Positions 9,230 to 19,079 are shown, counted from the first letter of the stretch. The stretch is 64,000 nucleotides of DNA from Enterococcus mundtii (GCF_003957375.1 NZ_CP025473.1:1823501-1887500); one strand, 5' to 3'. Notes: generated by a model not told the origin, from the letters alone. Translations and numbers: made by a program.

Positions 9230-10423
9230 CTATTCGTTTTGACTTTTACTCTCAATAAAACGTTGGATTCGTCGGATTCCTTCTTCTAACGTTGCTAGAT
9301 TCGCCGCATAACTCAAACGAACATTTTCCGGTGCGCCGAAACCTTCACCTGTAACCAGAGCAACCCCTGCTTCTTCTAGTAAATCTTCGACCCACGGCGT
9401 CACTTGTTCATAGCCACATATCGCTAACGTTTCTTTCACATTCGGAAACAAGTAAAATGCGCCTTGTGGTCTTTTGACCGACACCCCGGGCAAATCAGCA
9501 ACAAGCGGAAATACGATGTCTAGACGTTCTTCAAATGCTTTGCGCATCTCTTCAACGGTATCTTGTTCCCCTTGTAATGCTTCGACAGCCGCATATTGAC
9601 TGACTGCAGTTGGGTTACTAGTTGATTGTGACGCAATCGCAATCATCCCATCAATGATTTTTTGATCGCCGACTGCATATCCGATACGCCAGCCTGTCAT
9701 TGCATAGGTTTTTGATACACCGTTGATGATTATCGTCTGTTCACGTATTGCTTTTGAAATCGTTGCAATTGGAGTAAACTCATTGTCATTATAAACTAAT
9801 CGGCCATAAATATCATCAGCAACTATTAAAATATCGTTTTTTACTGCCCATTCACCTATAACTTGTAGTTCTTCTTTTGTGTAGATCATCCCTGTCGGAT
9901 TAGAAGGAGAGTTGATGATGACTGCTTTTGTCTTGGAAGAACGTGCTTGTTCCAATTGTTCGAGGGTCACTTTGAAATCATTGACTTCTTGACCAGTGAC
10001 AAAAACAGGGACACCTTCTGCTAACTTGACTTGTTCACCATAGCTTACCCAATAAGGTACTGGAATGATGACTTCATCTTTTGGATCTAGGATTGTTTGG
10101 AATAAGGCATAGAGAGCAAATTTCGCCCCGTCTGTCACAATCGTCTGAGAAGCATCGTAAGTCAAGCCATAATAGGTTTCCAGATACGAAACGATTGCCT
10201 GTCTTAATTCTGGAATACCCGCTGTTGGCGTATAATAGCTTGCTTTTCCATTCTTGATGGCTGCGATCGCTGCTTCTTGGATATTTTCAGGTGTAGCAAA
10301 ATCAGGTTCTCCTACGGTCAAACTGATAATGTCTTTCCCTTGTGCTTTCAGTGCCTTTGCTTTTGCTGCAGTTGCTAGTGTTATGGAAGGCTCTAAGCGT
10401 TCCACTCTTTTTGACTGTTTCAT
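9230..10423 (-). CDS. aspB: Aspartate aminotransferase (PLP-dependent, class I)
   Basis: 397 residues. It interconverts aspartate plus 2-oxoglutarate and oxaloacetate plus glutamate, if it follows the B. subtilis AspB. Family features are the substrate loop FATPENI, SPSNPTG, the DDIYGRL aspartate, the PLP lysine in SKTYAMTGWRIGY and the C-terminal arginine region RLSYA. It sits 30 bases upstream of asnS, a long-standing Bacilli arrangement that couples aspartate supply to Asn-tRNA. AAAGGA precedes the ATG. Confidence 0.94.
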   Translation of the reverse strand: MKQSKRVERLEPSITLATAAKAKALKAQGKDIISLTVGEPDFATPENIQEAAIAAIKNGKASYYTPTAGIPELRQAIVSYLETYYGLTYDASQTIVTDGAKFALYALFQTILDPKDEVIIPVPYWVSYGEQVKLAEGVPVFVTGQEVNDFKVTLEQLEQARSSKTKAVIINSPSNPTGMIYTKEELQVIGEWAVKNDILIVADDIYGRLVYNDNEFTPIATISKAIREQTIIINGVSKTYAMTGWRIGYAVGDQKIIDGMIAIASQSTSNPTAVSQYAAVEALQGEQDTVEEMRKAFEERLDIVFPLVADLPGVSVKRPQGAFYLFPNVKETLAICGYEQVTPWVEDLLEEAGVALVTGEGFGAPENVRLSYAANLATLEEGIRRIQRFIESKSQNE

Positions 10424-10449
10424 CCAATCTATCCTTTCATCCGTCTTTT

Positions 10450-10953
10450 CTATACCCCGCTAATGACTTTGACTTCCTCTCCCGTTTTAAAAGAAAGTAA
10501 ATAATAATTCAACTGGTCATCTGATGTTTTGGTAATGACTTCCCATACCGGTTCCTCTTTGTACATCCCTAAAGAAGCTTTTTCCACTTGTTGATCGGGA
10601 TGCTGTTTGCTGATTTCTTGTCGGGCAGCTTCTTCGGTCAAGCCTGCTTTTTGTTCTAATACTTTCACACGCTCACCCGATTTAGGTATGATTACTGCAA
10701 TATCTTGTCCTTTATCGTTTTGGCCTGTTAATGAAAAATAAGTGGCTTCCCGAGTAAACCAATAGAATTGGTCCACTTCCTCAAGATTTGCATATTGTTC
10801 AGCTAGTTTTGTCGCCTCTTGTTTCGCTTGCGTCATTGGGCGTGTCGCACGCAGATAAAAAATAGTGCTGATCACGATTACTGCTAATAAAGCGATGATC
10901 AAGCCCAGCAAGATGCGATTGATCGTATGTTCTTTGTTTATCTGATTCTTCAA
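10450..10953 (-). CDS. tseB: TseB/YpmB-like membrane-anchored cell-wall protein (DUF5590)
   Basis: 167 residues: a short cytoplasmic start, one membrane helix at about residues 14-34, then an extracellular part with two PepSY-like repeats. In B. subtilis YpmB (TseB) binds a class B PBP and affects elongation; that function is inferred here from family and from the conserved position between dinG and aspB. The start is TTG, with AGAAGGAG upstream; no better ATG is nearby. The two-gene spacing to aspB is 26 bases. Confidence 0.85.
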   Translation of the reverse strand: MKNQINKEHTINRILLGLIIALLAVIVISTIFYLRATRPMTQAKQEATKLAEQYANLEEVDQFYWFTREATYFSLTGQNDKGQDIAVIIPKSGERVKVLEQKAGLTEEAARQEISKQHPDQQVEKASLGMYKEEPVWEVITKTSDDQLNYYLLSFKTGEEVKVISGV

Positions 10954-11021
10954 GGACTGTCGCTCCTTCTTTTTTCATTGATGTCCATTATAACAGATTT
11001 CGAGGTGAAAATAGTCCTCGA

Positions 11022-13814
11022 TTATGGCTTAATTTCTTCGTTTTTGTTTAAGAAATCATGGATATCGTTACAAATTTGTTCAAAAGGCGCCTCTTGGACA
11101 GGCATCTTTTTAGGCAAGGCATGAATGATCCTCGCGCCATATTTTGCGGTCACCAAACGTCGATCTAAAATCAGCAAAACACCTTTGTCCGTTTCCGAAC
11201 GAATCAAGCGACCTAAAGCTTGTCTGACCTTCAGTGCTGCCTTTGGTAAGGATTCTTGGTAAAAAGGGTTGATGCCTTCCGATTCCAAATATGCATTTCT
11301 CGCTTTGACCATTGGACGTTTTGGATGATCGAATGGCAGCCGCGTAATGACGACTAGTTGTAACGCATCTCCTGGCAGGTCGACGCCTTCCCAAAAACTA
11401 TCTGCACCGAATAGCACGCTCATATCAGAAAGAACAAAACGTTTCAATAGTTTCTCACGACTGCCACCGATCCCTTGAGCTAAAATCTCTCTTCCTTGTT
11501 CAAGCATTGTCAAATGCATTCGTTGATACACCTTTTGTAAAACATCATGAGAAGTAAACAAAACCAGGATCGGTCTTTTTTCTTGTCTGATCAACTGGTA
11601 TAACACATCCGTTAGATAGTCGACATACGCTGTACCACTTAATTGATTGATCTCTGGTGCTTCTTTTGGTACGAAGATCCGTGCTTGTTTTTCATAATCA
11701 TAAGGAGAGGCAATGACTTTCAGCGGAGCCCCTTCAATTCCTAATCGTTTCGCCAAATATTGGCGATCTGGCCCCACTTTCAATGTCCCTCCTATATATA
11801 AAATCCGTTCATAGCGCTGATACCAAACTGTATTGGGAATCAGTGCGGCAGTGAAATCGTGGAGATGGAACATTGTCTGCTGAGGGGTGACACCCGGAAC
11901 AAACCAATGGACTAAACTTTCTTGCCAATTCTCCAACCACTCTTCCATAAAACTTGCTTGTTGATTTAAACGATCAAACAAAGTATACAAACTTGCAAGA
12001 TCGACACGCATTCGCTTTGTCCAACTTTCTTGAAGCACCTCTAAGCCTGAACGGATCCTGTACTGCAATTCCTTTATTTCTTGGTAAAAAAGATGAAGAT
12101 GGTCAATGGCTGTACTTGCTTCAAAAGATAAATTATCCAAGTCCTCTTTTGTGATCATGACTTCTTCGGCGTAAGTTTGTCTTTTTTGTTGAGGTATGAT
12201 CTCAAGTAAACCTTCAGCTAAACAAAGCTGTGCCTCACGAAGCGCAGACAACTCTTCTTTGTAGATATCAAGCCAGCGCTGGCCCTCATGATTGGCTGGA
12301 AGATAGCCTTTGAAGCGATCGAACAAACGATCAGGTTCTTCGAATAATTGTACTTCCTTGTTAAAATAGCTCAAACTGAATCGTCGATCATTGACTTTTT
12401 CAGCAATCTCAGGCAAATGATGCGCTTCATCGATCAATAAATAAGGACTTTTAGGCAACAACGGCAGCTTTCTTTGTGTTTCTTGGACTAAAAAAGCATG
12501 GTTGACGATCAAGAAGTTACTTTGCTTGATTTGTCGATGCAAAAATCGAATAAAATCTTGTTCATAGAACGCTTGTTTTTTCGCTAAAAAGTCAAGCCCG
12601 CGATGCGAAACATCTGCAAAAAAAGCATGATTCAAATTCGTTAGATGTAACTCATCTAAATCTCCTGTTTTTGTCTGCGTCAGCCAGACAAGAACTGTCA
12701 TTTGATAGAGTGCATATTGTTTTTGCTCCTTTGGCTCAAGGAGTGTGGCTTTAAATCGTTGCAAATCGAGATAATGGCGGTAGCTTTTGATAATCGTCGC
12801 TTGGATCGGTTGGTCGAATAATTGATTCAACAAAGGAATATCTTTTTCCATGATCTGCTCTTGTAAAACAAGCGATACCGTACTGATCACTGCCGGCTTC
12901 TCCGGTGTGGCCAGATAGCTAAGAGGCAATAGATAGCCAATCGTCTTGCCCATACCAGTCGCTGCTTCGATCATCAAATTTTTTGATTCATCTTTGGTAA
13001 AATGATCGTAGACAACATTCATCAGACGATTTTGTTCTTTACGATACATCAACGTTTTTCCAAATATTTTTTCTTTCGCTTGTTTTTTTCTTGGATAATC
13101 TTTATGGCCATAGTAAACTTCTGAAAATAGTTCGACTTCTTTTTTTTGTAAGGCGATTCCCTCGATGATTTCCAGTTCATCTGATAAAGGTGGTGGCTGC
13201 TTTCTCAGTTCGTTGGTGATTTGTTCGATGAATAATCTGGTATCCATCCCTGTATGATTGCTCAGTTTCACGATCTGTTCAAGCGTCACTAAAGGTAACT
13301 GACGCATCCGTTCTTCAATCAGCAAGAGCAACTGTGCTGTCACTTCCGCATCACTATCTGCCTGATGGGGATTATCGTGGATAAAACCCAGACTTTCTGA
13401 CAAATCAGCTAAACGAAAGCTCGGTTCGGTCGGCAAAAATATCTGGGCCAACTCGACTGTATCGATTCCCGGAATATTTAATTTAGGTACGCCACAGCGA
13501 GTCAATTCATGGTTCAAAAACTGATAATCAAAATAAATATTATGCGCCACGAAGATGGTATCCGCTAGAAGGTTGTAAATCGTTTGTGCTACATCTTCAA
13601 AATAGGGTGAACGATGGACACGTTGATTGGTGATCCCTGTTAAATGCTGGATCTGTTTGGAGATTTTTCGCCCAGGGTTGATATCCATCGAATAACGAGA
13701 GGTGATCCGCCCATCTTCGATCATGACACATCCAAATTGGATAATGCGATCTTCTTTTGGATTTGTCCCAGTCGTTTCAATATCGACGACTGCATAGGTT
13801 TTCGGTTTCAACAT
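11022..13814 (-). CDS. dinG: DinG-type helicase with N-terminal 3'-5' exonuclease domain
   Basis: 930 residues, typical of the Firmicute form that fuses a DnaQ-like exonuclease to an XPD-like helicase. The exonuclease covers about residues 1-175, with DIETTG (Asp11, Glu13), an internal Asp in NIYFDYQF and HQADSDA as the DEDDh tail. The helicase has Walker A ATGMGKT, the DEAH box LIDEAHH and the C-terminal motif QALGRLIRSETDKG. The four-cysteine iron-sulphur cluster of E. coli DinG is not evident, as is usual in this clade. It should process DNA with 3' ends during repair. It is first in the dinG-tseB-aspB-asnS run. The ATG start has GAGGAAG upstream. Confidence 0.95.
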   Translation of the reverse strand: MLKPKTYAVVDIETTGTNPKEDRIIQFGCVMIEDGRITSRYSMDINPGRKISKQIQHLTGITNQRVHRSPYFEDVAQTIYNLLADTIFVAHNIYFDYQFLNHELTRCGVPKLNIPGIDTVELAQIFLPTEPSFRLADLSESLGFIHDNPHQADSDAEVTAQLLLLIEERMRQLPLVTLEQIVKLSNHTGMDTRLFIEQITNELRKQPPPLSDELEIIEGIALQKKEVELFSEVYYGHKDYPRKKQAKEKIFGKTLMYRKEQNRLMNVVYDHFTKDESKNLMIEAATGMGKTIGYLLPLSYLATPEKPAVISTVSLVLQEQIMEKDIPLLNQLFDQPIQATIIKSYRHYLDLQRFKATLLEPKEQKQYALYQMTVLVWLTQTKTGDLDELHLTNLNHAFFADVSHRGLDFLAKKQAFYEQDFIRFLHRQIKQSNFLIVNHAFLVQETQRKLPLLPKSPYLLIDEAHHLPEIAEKVNDRRFSLSYFNKEVQLFEEPDRLFDRFKGYLPANHEGQRWLDIYKEELSALREAQLCLAEGLLEIIPQQKRQTYAEEVMITKEDLDNLSFEASTAIDHLHLFYQEIKELQYRIRSGLEVLQESWTKRMRVDLASLYTLFDRLNQQASFMEEWLENWQESLVHWFVPGVTPQQTMFHLHDFTAALIPNTVWYQRYERILYIGGTLKVGPDRQYLAKRLGIEGAPLKVIASPYDYEKQARIFVPKEAPEINQLSGTAYVDYLTDVLYQLIRQEKRPILVLFTSHDVLQKVYQRMHLTMLEQGREILAQGIGGSREKLLKRFVLSDMSVLFGADSFWEGVDLPGDALQLVVITRLPFDHPKRPMVKARNAYLESEGINPFYQESLPKAALKVRQALGRLIRSETDKGVLLILDRRLVTAKYGARIIHALPKKMPVQEAPFEQICNDIHDFLNKNEEIKP

Positions 13815-14028
13815 ATCTTCCTCTTCTCTTCCCTCTAGTCTTCTTTTGAAATTATACTACAAATCACTTGAAAATTCTTAGGAAATCAACCTAAAGCATA
13901 CATCTGTTGTCATATTTGCTACTGAGAGAAACAGTAAATTCACTCCCCTCCTTCTTCGTTATCACTCATCCAACCATGCTAGGCGATGTTCTTAGGTGTA
14001 GAGAATCAGAGCATATGAAAAAAAACAC

Positions 14029-14070
14029 AAAAAAGCCCAGACCGCTAGGGATTAGCAGACTGAGCTTTTA
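14029..14070 (-). terminator. Terminator of the cold shock gene
   Basis: AAAAGCCCAG (14031-14040) pairs with CTGAGCTTTT (14060-14069), one G-U pair allowed, with an inner GCTA/TAGC stem and a T run on the minus strand. Confidence 0.8.
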
Positions 14071-14086
14071 TTTAGTAGTGGGTTAA

Positions 14087-14287
14087 TTAAGCTTTAACAA
14101 CGTTAGTTGCTTGAGGGCCACGTTGACCTTCTTCAACATCAAAGTTTACTGTTTGGCCTTCTTCTAAAGTTTTGAATCCATCACCTTGGATAGCTGAGAA
14201 ATGAACGAATACATCGTTGCCATTTTCTGCTGTAATGAAACCGAAACCTTTTTCTGAGTTAAACCATTTCACTGTACCTGTTTCCAT
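14087..14287 (-). CDS. Cold shock protein (CspA family)
   Basis: 66 residues forming one five-strand OB-fold RNA chaperone. RNP1 is KGFGFITAE and RNP2 is VFVHFSAI. It binds single-stranded RNA and DNA and prevents secondary structure at low temperature or during growth. AAGGAGG lies ahead of the ATG. It is monocistronic between two terminators, with a leader of roughly 110 bases, as is common for csp mRNAs. Which Csp paralogue it is cannot be told from the window. Confidence 0.96.
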   Translation of the reverse strand: METGTVKWFNSEKGFGFITAENGNDVFVHFSAIQGDGFKTLEEGQTVNFDVEEGQRGPQATNVVKA

Positions 14288-14404
14288 AATAAAAATCCTC
14301 CTTGTGTATCAAACACATATTTTGCAATTACTTGAATGGTGAATATCTGGAAGATGTTTATTTGAAACAAACTACCAAGATTACCGAACAAAAACTACAT
14401 AGTT

Positions 14405-14413
14405 ATTGTAGCA
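14405..14413 (-). promoter_or_regulatory. Probable csp promoter (extended -10)
   Basis: TGCTACAAT on the minus strand is an extended -10 about 120 bases before the csp start codon. No clear -35 was seen. The remainder of 14288-14571 is an AT-rich untranslated region with no gene. Confidence 0.55.
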
Positions 14414-14571
14414 CATTAATTACAGTTTAGCTAGTAAATTTTGATATTTTTTTATTTTTTTTTCATTCTTTTGCTTATTTCTCCAAAAAAAACGAACGTT
14501 TTTAATTTGTGCTTAAAAAAAATTCACTTTTCAACCTGCTGATTTTCTGATCTTTCCCCCTTAGAAATAAG

Positions 14572-14612
14572 AAAAAGCCAAGCAATCATATAAATGATCT
14601 GCATGACTTTTT
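14572..14612 (-). terminator. Terminator of the BaeRF-like gene
   Basis: AAAAAGCCAAGCAATCAT pairs imperfectly with ATGATCTGCATGACTTTTT; the minus strand continues into T residues. Confidence 0.75.
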
Positions 14613-14662
14613 CTCTCTTATTAAATGGATGATCAATCGTTTCTAGGTACTGTTCCTAGAGA

Positions 14663-15769
14663 CTAATAACGCAATATCGCGGTCAAACTCTTTTCGTCAG
14701 GCGCATCTTTTTGATCCAAGATAAAGACTTGTCCACCATTGGTGATCACGTCGTCAGCTAGTTGATTCAACACTTGTCGACGGTCGTACTCTGTTTCTGG
14801 GTCTTCACCAAATCCGTCAGCTAGATTAGAGGTTGCGATAAATAAGTGAGAAATCTTTCCCTCTTTCGCTGCTGGCACGATGTCCACTAGTTGATCCAAG
14901 AATTTTTTATCTAACAATTGATTGTAGCTACTTGCTTCCTTCGCTGCCAGTTCATCCGAAAGTTTCTTCGCACCTGCTTCGATATCTTTTAAAGATAATT
15001 GGGCAGGTGAAGCTGAGATCGCAACATCTGAACGGTAATAAGGGTTTTTCGCCACTTTTTTGAACATTGTTTGATTTTCAGGTAAAGCATACAAGTACAC
15101 AGGCCATTTTTCAGGATTATCCAAGCTGTCTTTAAGAAATTCATCGACCGCTTGATAATAATTGATCCAGTCAATTTCAACTTCTTCGTCTTTAGGATTC
15201 ACCCCATGGAATGTTGAGCCTTCACTACCATTTGACGAGTAGTTGATACCTCCACCTGTCAACTCAGATCCTAAAGCTGTCACCACATCTGTAGGTGCTC
15301 CTTCGGGTAGATCAACTTCTTTTACTTGTTTGTTGCTTACTTCGTAAAGCTTCATTGAATCACGATTCAATCCCAGTAAATAATAAGAGTAGTTAAAATG
15401 TCCATTTTTAATGATCGCTAATAAATAAGGTAGGTCACTTACATAATATTGATCATCTACTGCAATGCTCAAACGATGAACAATCGTACTTTCAGGAGAC
15501 AAAATCACCGCGACACTCGCAGTGGCACTGCGCCAAAATGAAGCATCTTCTAGTAGTTGATCGATTTTTTTTTGAAAATTCGACCAATCATGCTCCGCAT
15601 ATTTCTTTTCAAAACGTTTTTTTGCTTCTTTTGCAAAGTTCTTGAATTTGATCTGATCTTTTTCCACATCTTGATGTGCAACGTGAGTGTTTAGCATAAT
15701 AGTAATAAATGGTCCTTTGACACCTTTTGAAGTCAGTTGTGACAGTAACTCTCTATCCTTTTTCGCCAT
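14663..15769 (-). CDS. Bacterial archaeo-eukaryotic release factor-like protein (BaeRF family 6 type)
   Basis: 368 residues from the ATG at 15769, which has AGGAGGGG upstream; an in-frame start 24 bases earlier would include that site. The protein has an N-terminal alpha/beta region (FITIMLNTH), a middle strand set (YYLLGLNRDSMKLYEV) and a C-terminal part with LFIATSNLADGFGEDPETEYDRRQVLNQLADDVI. This is the eRF1/Pelota-like layout of the BaeRF group. Predicted roles are in ribosome rescue or stress response, but no member is well characterised. The gene is alone between terminators. Confidence 0.72.
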   Translation of the reverse strand: MAKKDRELLSQLTSKGVKGPFITIMLNTHVAHQDVEKDQIKFKNFAKEAKKRFEKKYAEHDWSNFQKKIDQLLEDASFWRSATASVAVILSPESTIVHRLSIAVDDQYYVSDLPYLLAIIKNGHFNYSYYLLGLNRDSMKLYEVSNKQVKEVDLPEGAPTDVVTALGSELTGGGINYSSNGSEGSTFHGVNPKDEEVEIDWINYYQAVDEFLKDSLDNPEKWPVYLYALPENQTMFKKVAKNPYYRSDVAISASPAQLSLKDIEAGAKKLSDELAAKEASSYNQLLDKKFLDQLVDIVPAAKEGKISHLFIATSNLADGFGEDPETEYDRRQVLNQLADDVITNGGQVFILDQKDAPDEKSLTAILRY

Positions 15770-16008
15770 AAACGTACCCCTCCTAAAAATCATTTCTTCA
15801 ATACTACTAACTAAAGTCTACCACAACCATTTTTATCCATAAAACAAAATGGTCCCTAGACAAAAAAACGTTTACAATATCATCTCTGACTAAGGATTGT
15901 TTTCTTCAACTATTCTTCAAAATTTCATCAATGATTCGTTACATTTCACAGCGAAATTATTCATACCTAACTGATAACATAAAGAAAAGTAGAAATCGAG
16001 GTGTTTTT

Positions 16009-16125
16009 ATGCAATTATTGATGATATTTAGTTTACTATGTATGACTGCTCTACTTGTATTCACTGCCTTTCGTCTAAATGAACCCGAGGCTCAACCTGT
16101 ACGAGTCAAAAAGAATCAACGCTAA
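16009..16125 (+). CDS. Small single-pass membrane protein
   Basis: 38 residues: MQLLMIFSLLCMTALLVF forms one membrane helix, followed by a charged tail ending VRVKKNQR. GAGGTG lies 6 bases before this ATG, which is preferred to the open-frame start at 15931 that has no such site. There is no recognisable family. It lies 121 bases upstream of dacA on the same strand and could share its transcript. Confidence 0.5.
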   Translation: MQLLMIFSLLCMTALLVFTAFRLNEPEAQPVRVKKNQR

Positions 16126-16245
16126 CTATCCTCTTGTGTTCGTTTGGTTTATCTAAAGTTTTTTTCAGAAAGATTGAAACTACGCACACTCTCTGATAAA
16201 ATTTTAATTTGTAGCAAATCAAATTAGAAAACAAGGAGATTGGAC

Positions 16246-17553
16246 ATGGGCACTAAGAAAAAATATTTCGCTTTACTGTTGGCAACGCTTCTTTTGACGT
16301 TAGGATCATTCGTGCCAACTTTATCCGTACAGGCAGATGAAGCATTTTCTGTGAATTCCCAAGCAGCATTTGCTGTGGACGCAACAAGTGGAAAAATTTT
16401 ATACGACCAAGACGGAGAAAAAACAATGGGGATCGCGTCAATCTCAAAAATCATCGGGTTGTACATCGTACTCGACCAAGTCAAAGAAGGAAAATTATCC
16501 TGGGATGATGAAGTGGCCATCTCCGATTATGCTGAAACATTAAGCATTGCACCTAATTTATCGAATGTTCCCTTACATAAGGAGAATACCTATACTGTAA
16601 AAGAACTTTTTGACTCTGCCTTTATCCAATCAGCCAACGCATCAATGGTCGCTTTAGCTGAAAAGATCTCTGGTAGTGAAACAGCATTTCTGACTGTCAT
16701 GAATGACCAGTTAAAAGAATGGGGCATTGAAAATGCAACGATCGTCAATGTTTCTGGATTAAACAATGTTTACCTCGGTGCAAATCGTCCAGAAGGCACT
16801 GGCGAAGCAGAGGAAAATCAAATGTCCGCAAAAGACGTAGCGATCATCGCACGTCACCTGTTACTCGATTTTCCTGAGGTACTAGAAGTGACGAGCACTA
16901 CAACAAAAATGTTTGGCGAAAACACACAATCCCCGGTTGAAATGGTCAATTGGAATTGGATGCTTCCTGGTTTTATCAACTTCAAAGAAGGCGTTGATGG
17001 GCTAAAAACTGGAACAACTGATTTTGCTGGTGCTTGTTTTGTCGGTACCATCGAACGAGACGGCAAACGCATCATTACAGTCATATTGAATGCTGAAGGT
17101 CATGAGCAAAACCCAAGCGTTCGGTTCACCGAGACGGCTCGCTTGATGGATTATTGCTATGATAACTGGTCAGTCAAAGAAATCGGCAAAGCAAACGCAA
17201 GCATTCCTTCACTCAAATCGATCGATGTGAAAAACGGAAAAGAAACTTCTGTCAATGTCGTATTAAAAAGCCCAGTCAGTGTCTGGGTCAGAAATGATAT
17301 GGATACGGGTCAATTGACGATCACACCTAAGATCGATGAGACAAAAGTAAAAGATAATGAACTTGAAGCACCGATCGTTAGAGGCACAAAGGTTGGCACA
17401 GCCACTATCACTTTAGCCGATGATCAATTAGGTTACTTAGAAGATGGTGCCTCTCCAAGCACAGATATCATCACTGCTAGTTCGGTTGAAAAAGCTAATA
17501 TCTTTGTGATTGGCTGGCGCAATGTCACTAATTTTTTCAGTAATCTATTCTAA
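16246..17553 (+). CDS. dacA: D-alanyl-D-alanine carboxypeptidase (PBP5/DacA family)
   Basis: 435 residues from the ATG at 16246 (AAGGAG upstream; the in-frame TTG at 16240 is too close). A signal peptide ends near VQA at residue 30. The active-site set is S65-I-S-K68, S129-A-N131 and KTGTT near residue 252. A C-terminal beta-rich domain and an end helix (IFVIGWRNVTNFFSNLF) for membrane attachment follow. It trims the last D-Ala of peptidoglycan pentapeptides on the cell surface. Length and layout are standard for the low-molecular-mass PBP. Confidence 0.95.
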   Translation: MGTKKKYFALLLATLLLTLGSFVPTLSVQADEAFSVNSQAAFAVDATSGKILYDQDGEKTMGIASISKIIGLYIVLDQVKEGKLSWDDEVAISDYAETLSIAPNLSNVPLHKENTYTVKELFDSAFIQSANASMVALAEKISGSETAFLTVMNDQLKEWGIENATIVNVSGLNNVYLGANRPEGTGEAEENQMSAKDVAIIARHLLLDFPEVLEVTSTTTKMFGENTQSPVEMVNWNWMLPGFINFKEGVDGLKTGTTDFAGACFVGTIERDGKRIITVILNAEGHEQNPSVRFTETARLMDYCYDNWSVKEIGKANASIPSLKSIDVKNGKETSVNVVLKSPVSVWVRNDMDTGQLTITPKIDETKVKDNELEAPIVRGTKVGTATITLADDQLGYLEDGASPSTDIITASSVEKANIFVIGWRNVTNFFSNLF

Positions 17554-17584
17554 ATAAAAATTCCAAATAGTTAAACCCACTACT

Positions 17585-17660
17585 TACCCAAGCAGTAAAT
17601 GCTGGCTCTTCTTCACGAATCGACGAGACGCCACCAACCTTTACTGTTTGGGTATTTTTC
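17585..17660 (+). terminator. Terminator of dacA with a large loop
   Basis: TACCCAAGCAGTAAA (17585-17599) pairs with TTTACTGTTTGGGTA (17640-17654), followed by TTTTT. The loop of about 40 bases is longer than usual. Confidence 0.72.
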
Positions 17661-17752
17661 TGATGCTTACAGAAAATAAATGTATTTTCTATTTTTTCTC
17701 TATTTATAAAAGCATTTTTGCAAATTTTTCGTTATACTGTAGATGGTAGATT

Positions 17753-17847
17753 GTTACTTGTAGGGTTGGTCTATGAGGGGCGAGTAACACTTGAATAATC
17801 ATCACTAGTCTGCTAATCAGCTGTTTCCTTTTCATTCGCAGTGATGA
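17753..17847 (+). ncRNA. Structured 5' leader of unknown class before ydcF
   Basis: Two helices are visible: GTTACT (17753-17758) with AGTAAC (17783-17788), and TCATCACT (17799-17806) with AGTGATGA (17840-17847). The Shine-Dalgarno follows at about 17862. Purine-rich GAGGGGCG lies in the first loop. I could not match it to a known riboswitch. The rest of 17661-17752 is AT-rich and probably holds the promoter. Confidence 0.4.
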
Positions 17848-17876
17848 CTCCACGATTAGAAAAAGGAGTTGGTATT

Positions 17877-19079
17877 ATGAATTTAACAAGAGATTTGATT
17901 TTTTCGATTCTCTATATCATAGGGATGGTTGGGATCATCATCTGGCGCAGGAAACAAAAAGATCCCGCGCTATTCTTTTATTGTGGTACTTGGACATTTA
18001 CAATGATGCTTACGTACTTCATTGTATTAGAGATTTTTTATGCGAGTTTTTATTTCTTGATCCCTCTCGCTTTTTTCAGTATCTTTGCTTTTTTTTACTT
18101 TACCGAAAAAAGGCGACTACTGAATGGTTTAATCTTCAATTTATTTTTGATTAGTTTTGGCGCTTATTTATTACTCTTACTTTTTGAGACGCAGAATATC
18201 TTTATTGGTGGGATTTTTGCTTTGATTGCAGTACCAGCTTTATTGATTTTACTATTTGGTATATATATTTTAGTCGTTTTTCTCATTTGGAATGGCATCA
18301 TCGTCTTAAAAAGAGAATCACGTTCACTAGCTAATCTTTTGACTTTACTGCTAGGGATTGCCTTAACGCTATATTTAATCGCCACTGTATTTTTAATCAA
18401 CTACTTACCAGCGTGGATCAATGTTCTTCTTTCTGGTATAGCAGTCATCTTGATTTATCTGTTTATTGTCTTCTATAATTTTATGACTGTCTCTTTCTTA
18501 TATCAGTTCAACCGACCACGTTATAACCAGAATTATATTATTGTGTTAGGCGCAGGCCTGATTAACGGGGAACGTGTTTCTCCTCTCCTAGCCAAACGGA
18601 TCGACAAAGCAATTGCTTTTTATTGGGCTCAGAGTCATGCTACGCTCAATCCACCGATTCTTTTGATGTCTGGTGGTCAAGGTGCAGACGAAAAATTACC
18701 AGAAGCAATTGCCATGAAAAACTATGCCTTAGAAAAAGGGATTCCGGAGCGGGACATTTTAGTTGAAACAAATTCAACAACCACTTTAGAAAATATGCGT
18801 TTCTCCAAAGAATTGATGGATCGTGAATCTGGCGGTGGCGCTTATCGTGCGATTTTCAGTTCAAACAATTACCACATTTTCCGTGCAGGACTCTTTGCGA
18901 AGCAAGCACAGTTAAAAGCCAATGGCATTGGTGCAAAAACAGCCTTTTATTATTTGCCGAATGCTTTTCTTAGAGAATATATCGCGATCTTGATGTTACA
19001 TAAAAAACGTCACATGATCGTATGTGGTATCATCCTTGGCCTGACTGGATTATTAGCTTTGATCACACTTATTGTCTAA
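17877..19079 (+). CDS. YdcF/SanA-family (DUF218) membrane protein
   Basis: 400 residues from the ATG at 17877 (AAAGGAG upstream). About six or seven N-terminal membrane helices cover residues 1-205, then a DUF218 domain follows: YIIVLGAGLINGERVSPLLAKRI, LMSGGQG, LVETNSTTTLENM and FSSNNYHIFRAG. A last membrane helix ends the protein. DUF218 proteins are linked to envelope polysaccharide or lipid-carrier metabolism (ElyC, SanA), but the reaction is unknown. The gene is single, with a structured leader, and ends at a shared terminator. Confidence 0.85.
   Translation: MNLTRDLIFSILYIIGMVGIIIWRRKQKDPALFFYCGTWTFTMMLTYFIVLEIFYASFYFLIPLAFFSIFAFFYFTEKRRLLNGLIFNLFLISFGAYLLLLLFETQNIFIGGIFALIAVPALLILLFGIYILVVFLIWNGIIVLKRESRSLANLLTLLLGIALTLYLIATVFLINYLPAWINVLLSGIAVILIYLFIVFYNFMTVSFLYQFNRPRYNQNYIIVLGAGLINGERVSPLLAKRIDKAIAFYWAQSHATLNPPILLMSGGQGADEKLPEAIAMKNYALEKGIPERDILVETNSTTTLENMRFSKELMDRESGGGAYRAIFSSNNYHIFRAGLFAKQAQLKANGIGAKTAFYYLPNAFLREYIAILMLHKKRHMIVCGIILGLTGLLALITLIV

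Noticed and set aside
13860-13960. Small minus-strand frame behind AAGGAGGGGA upstream of dinG
   Set aside because: The ribosome site is too close to the only GTG, the product of about 20 residues has no features, and there is no supporting structure.
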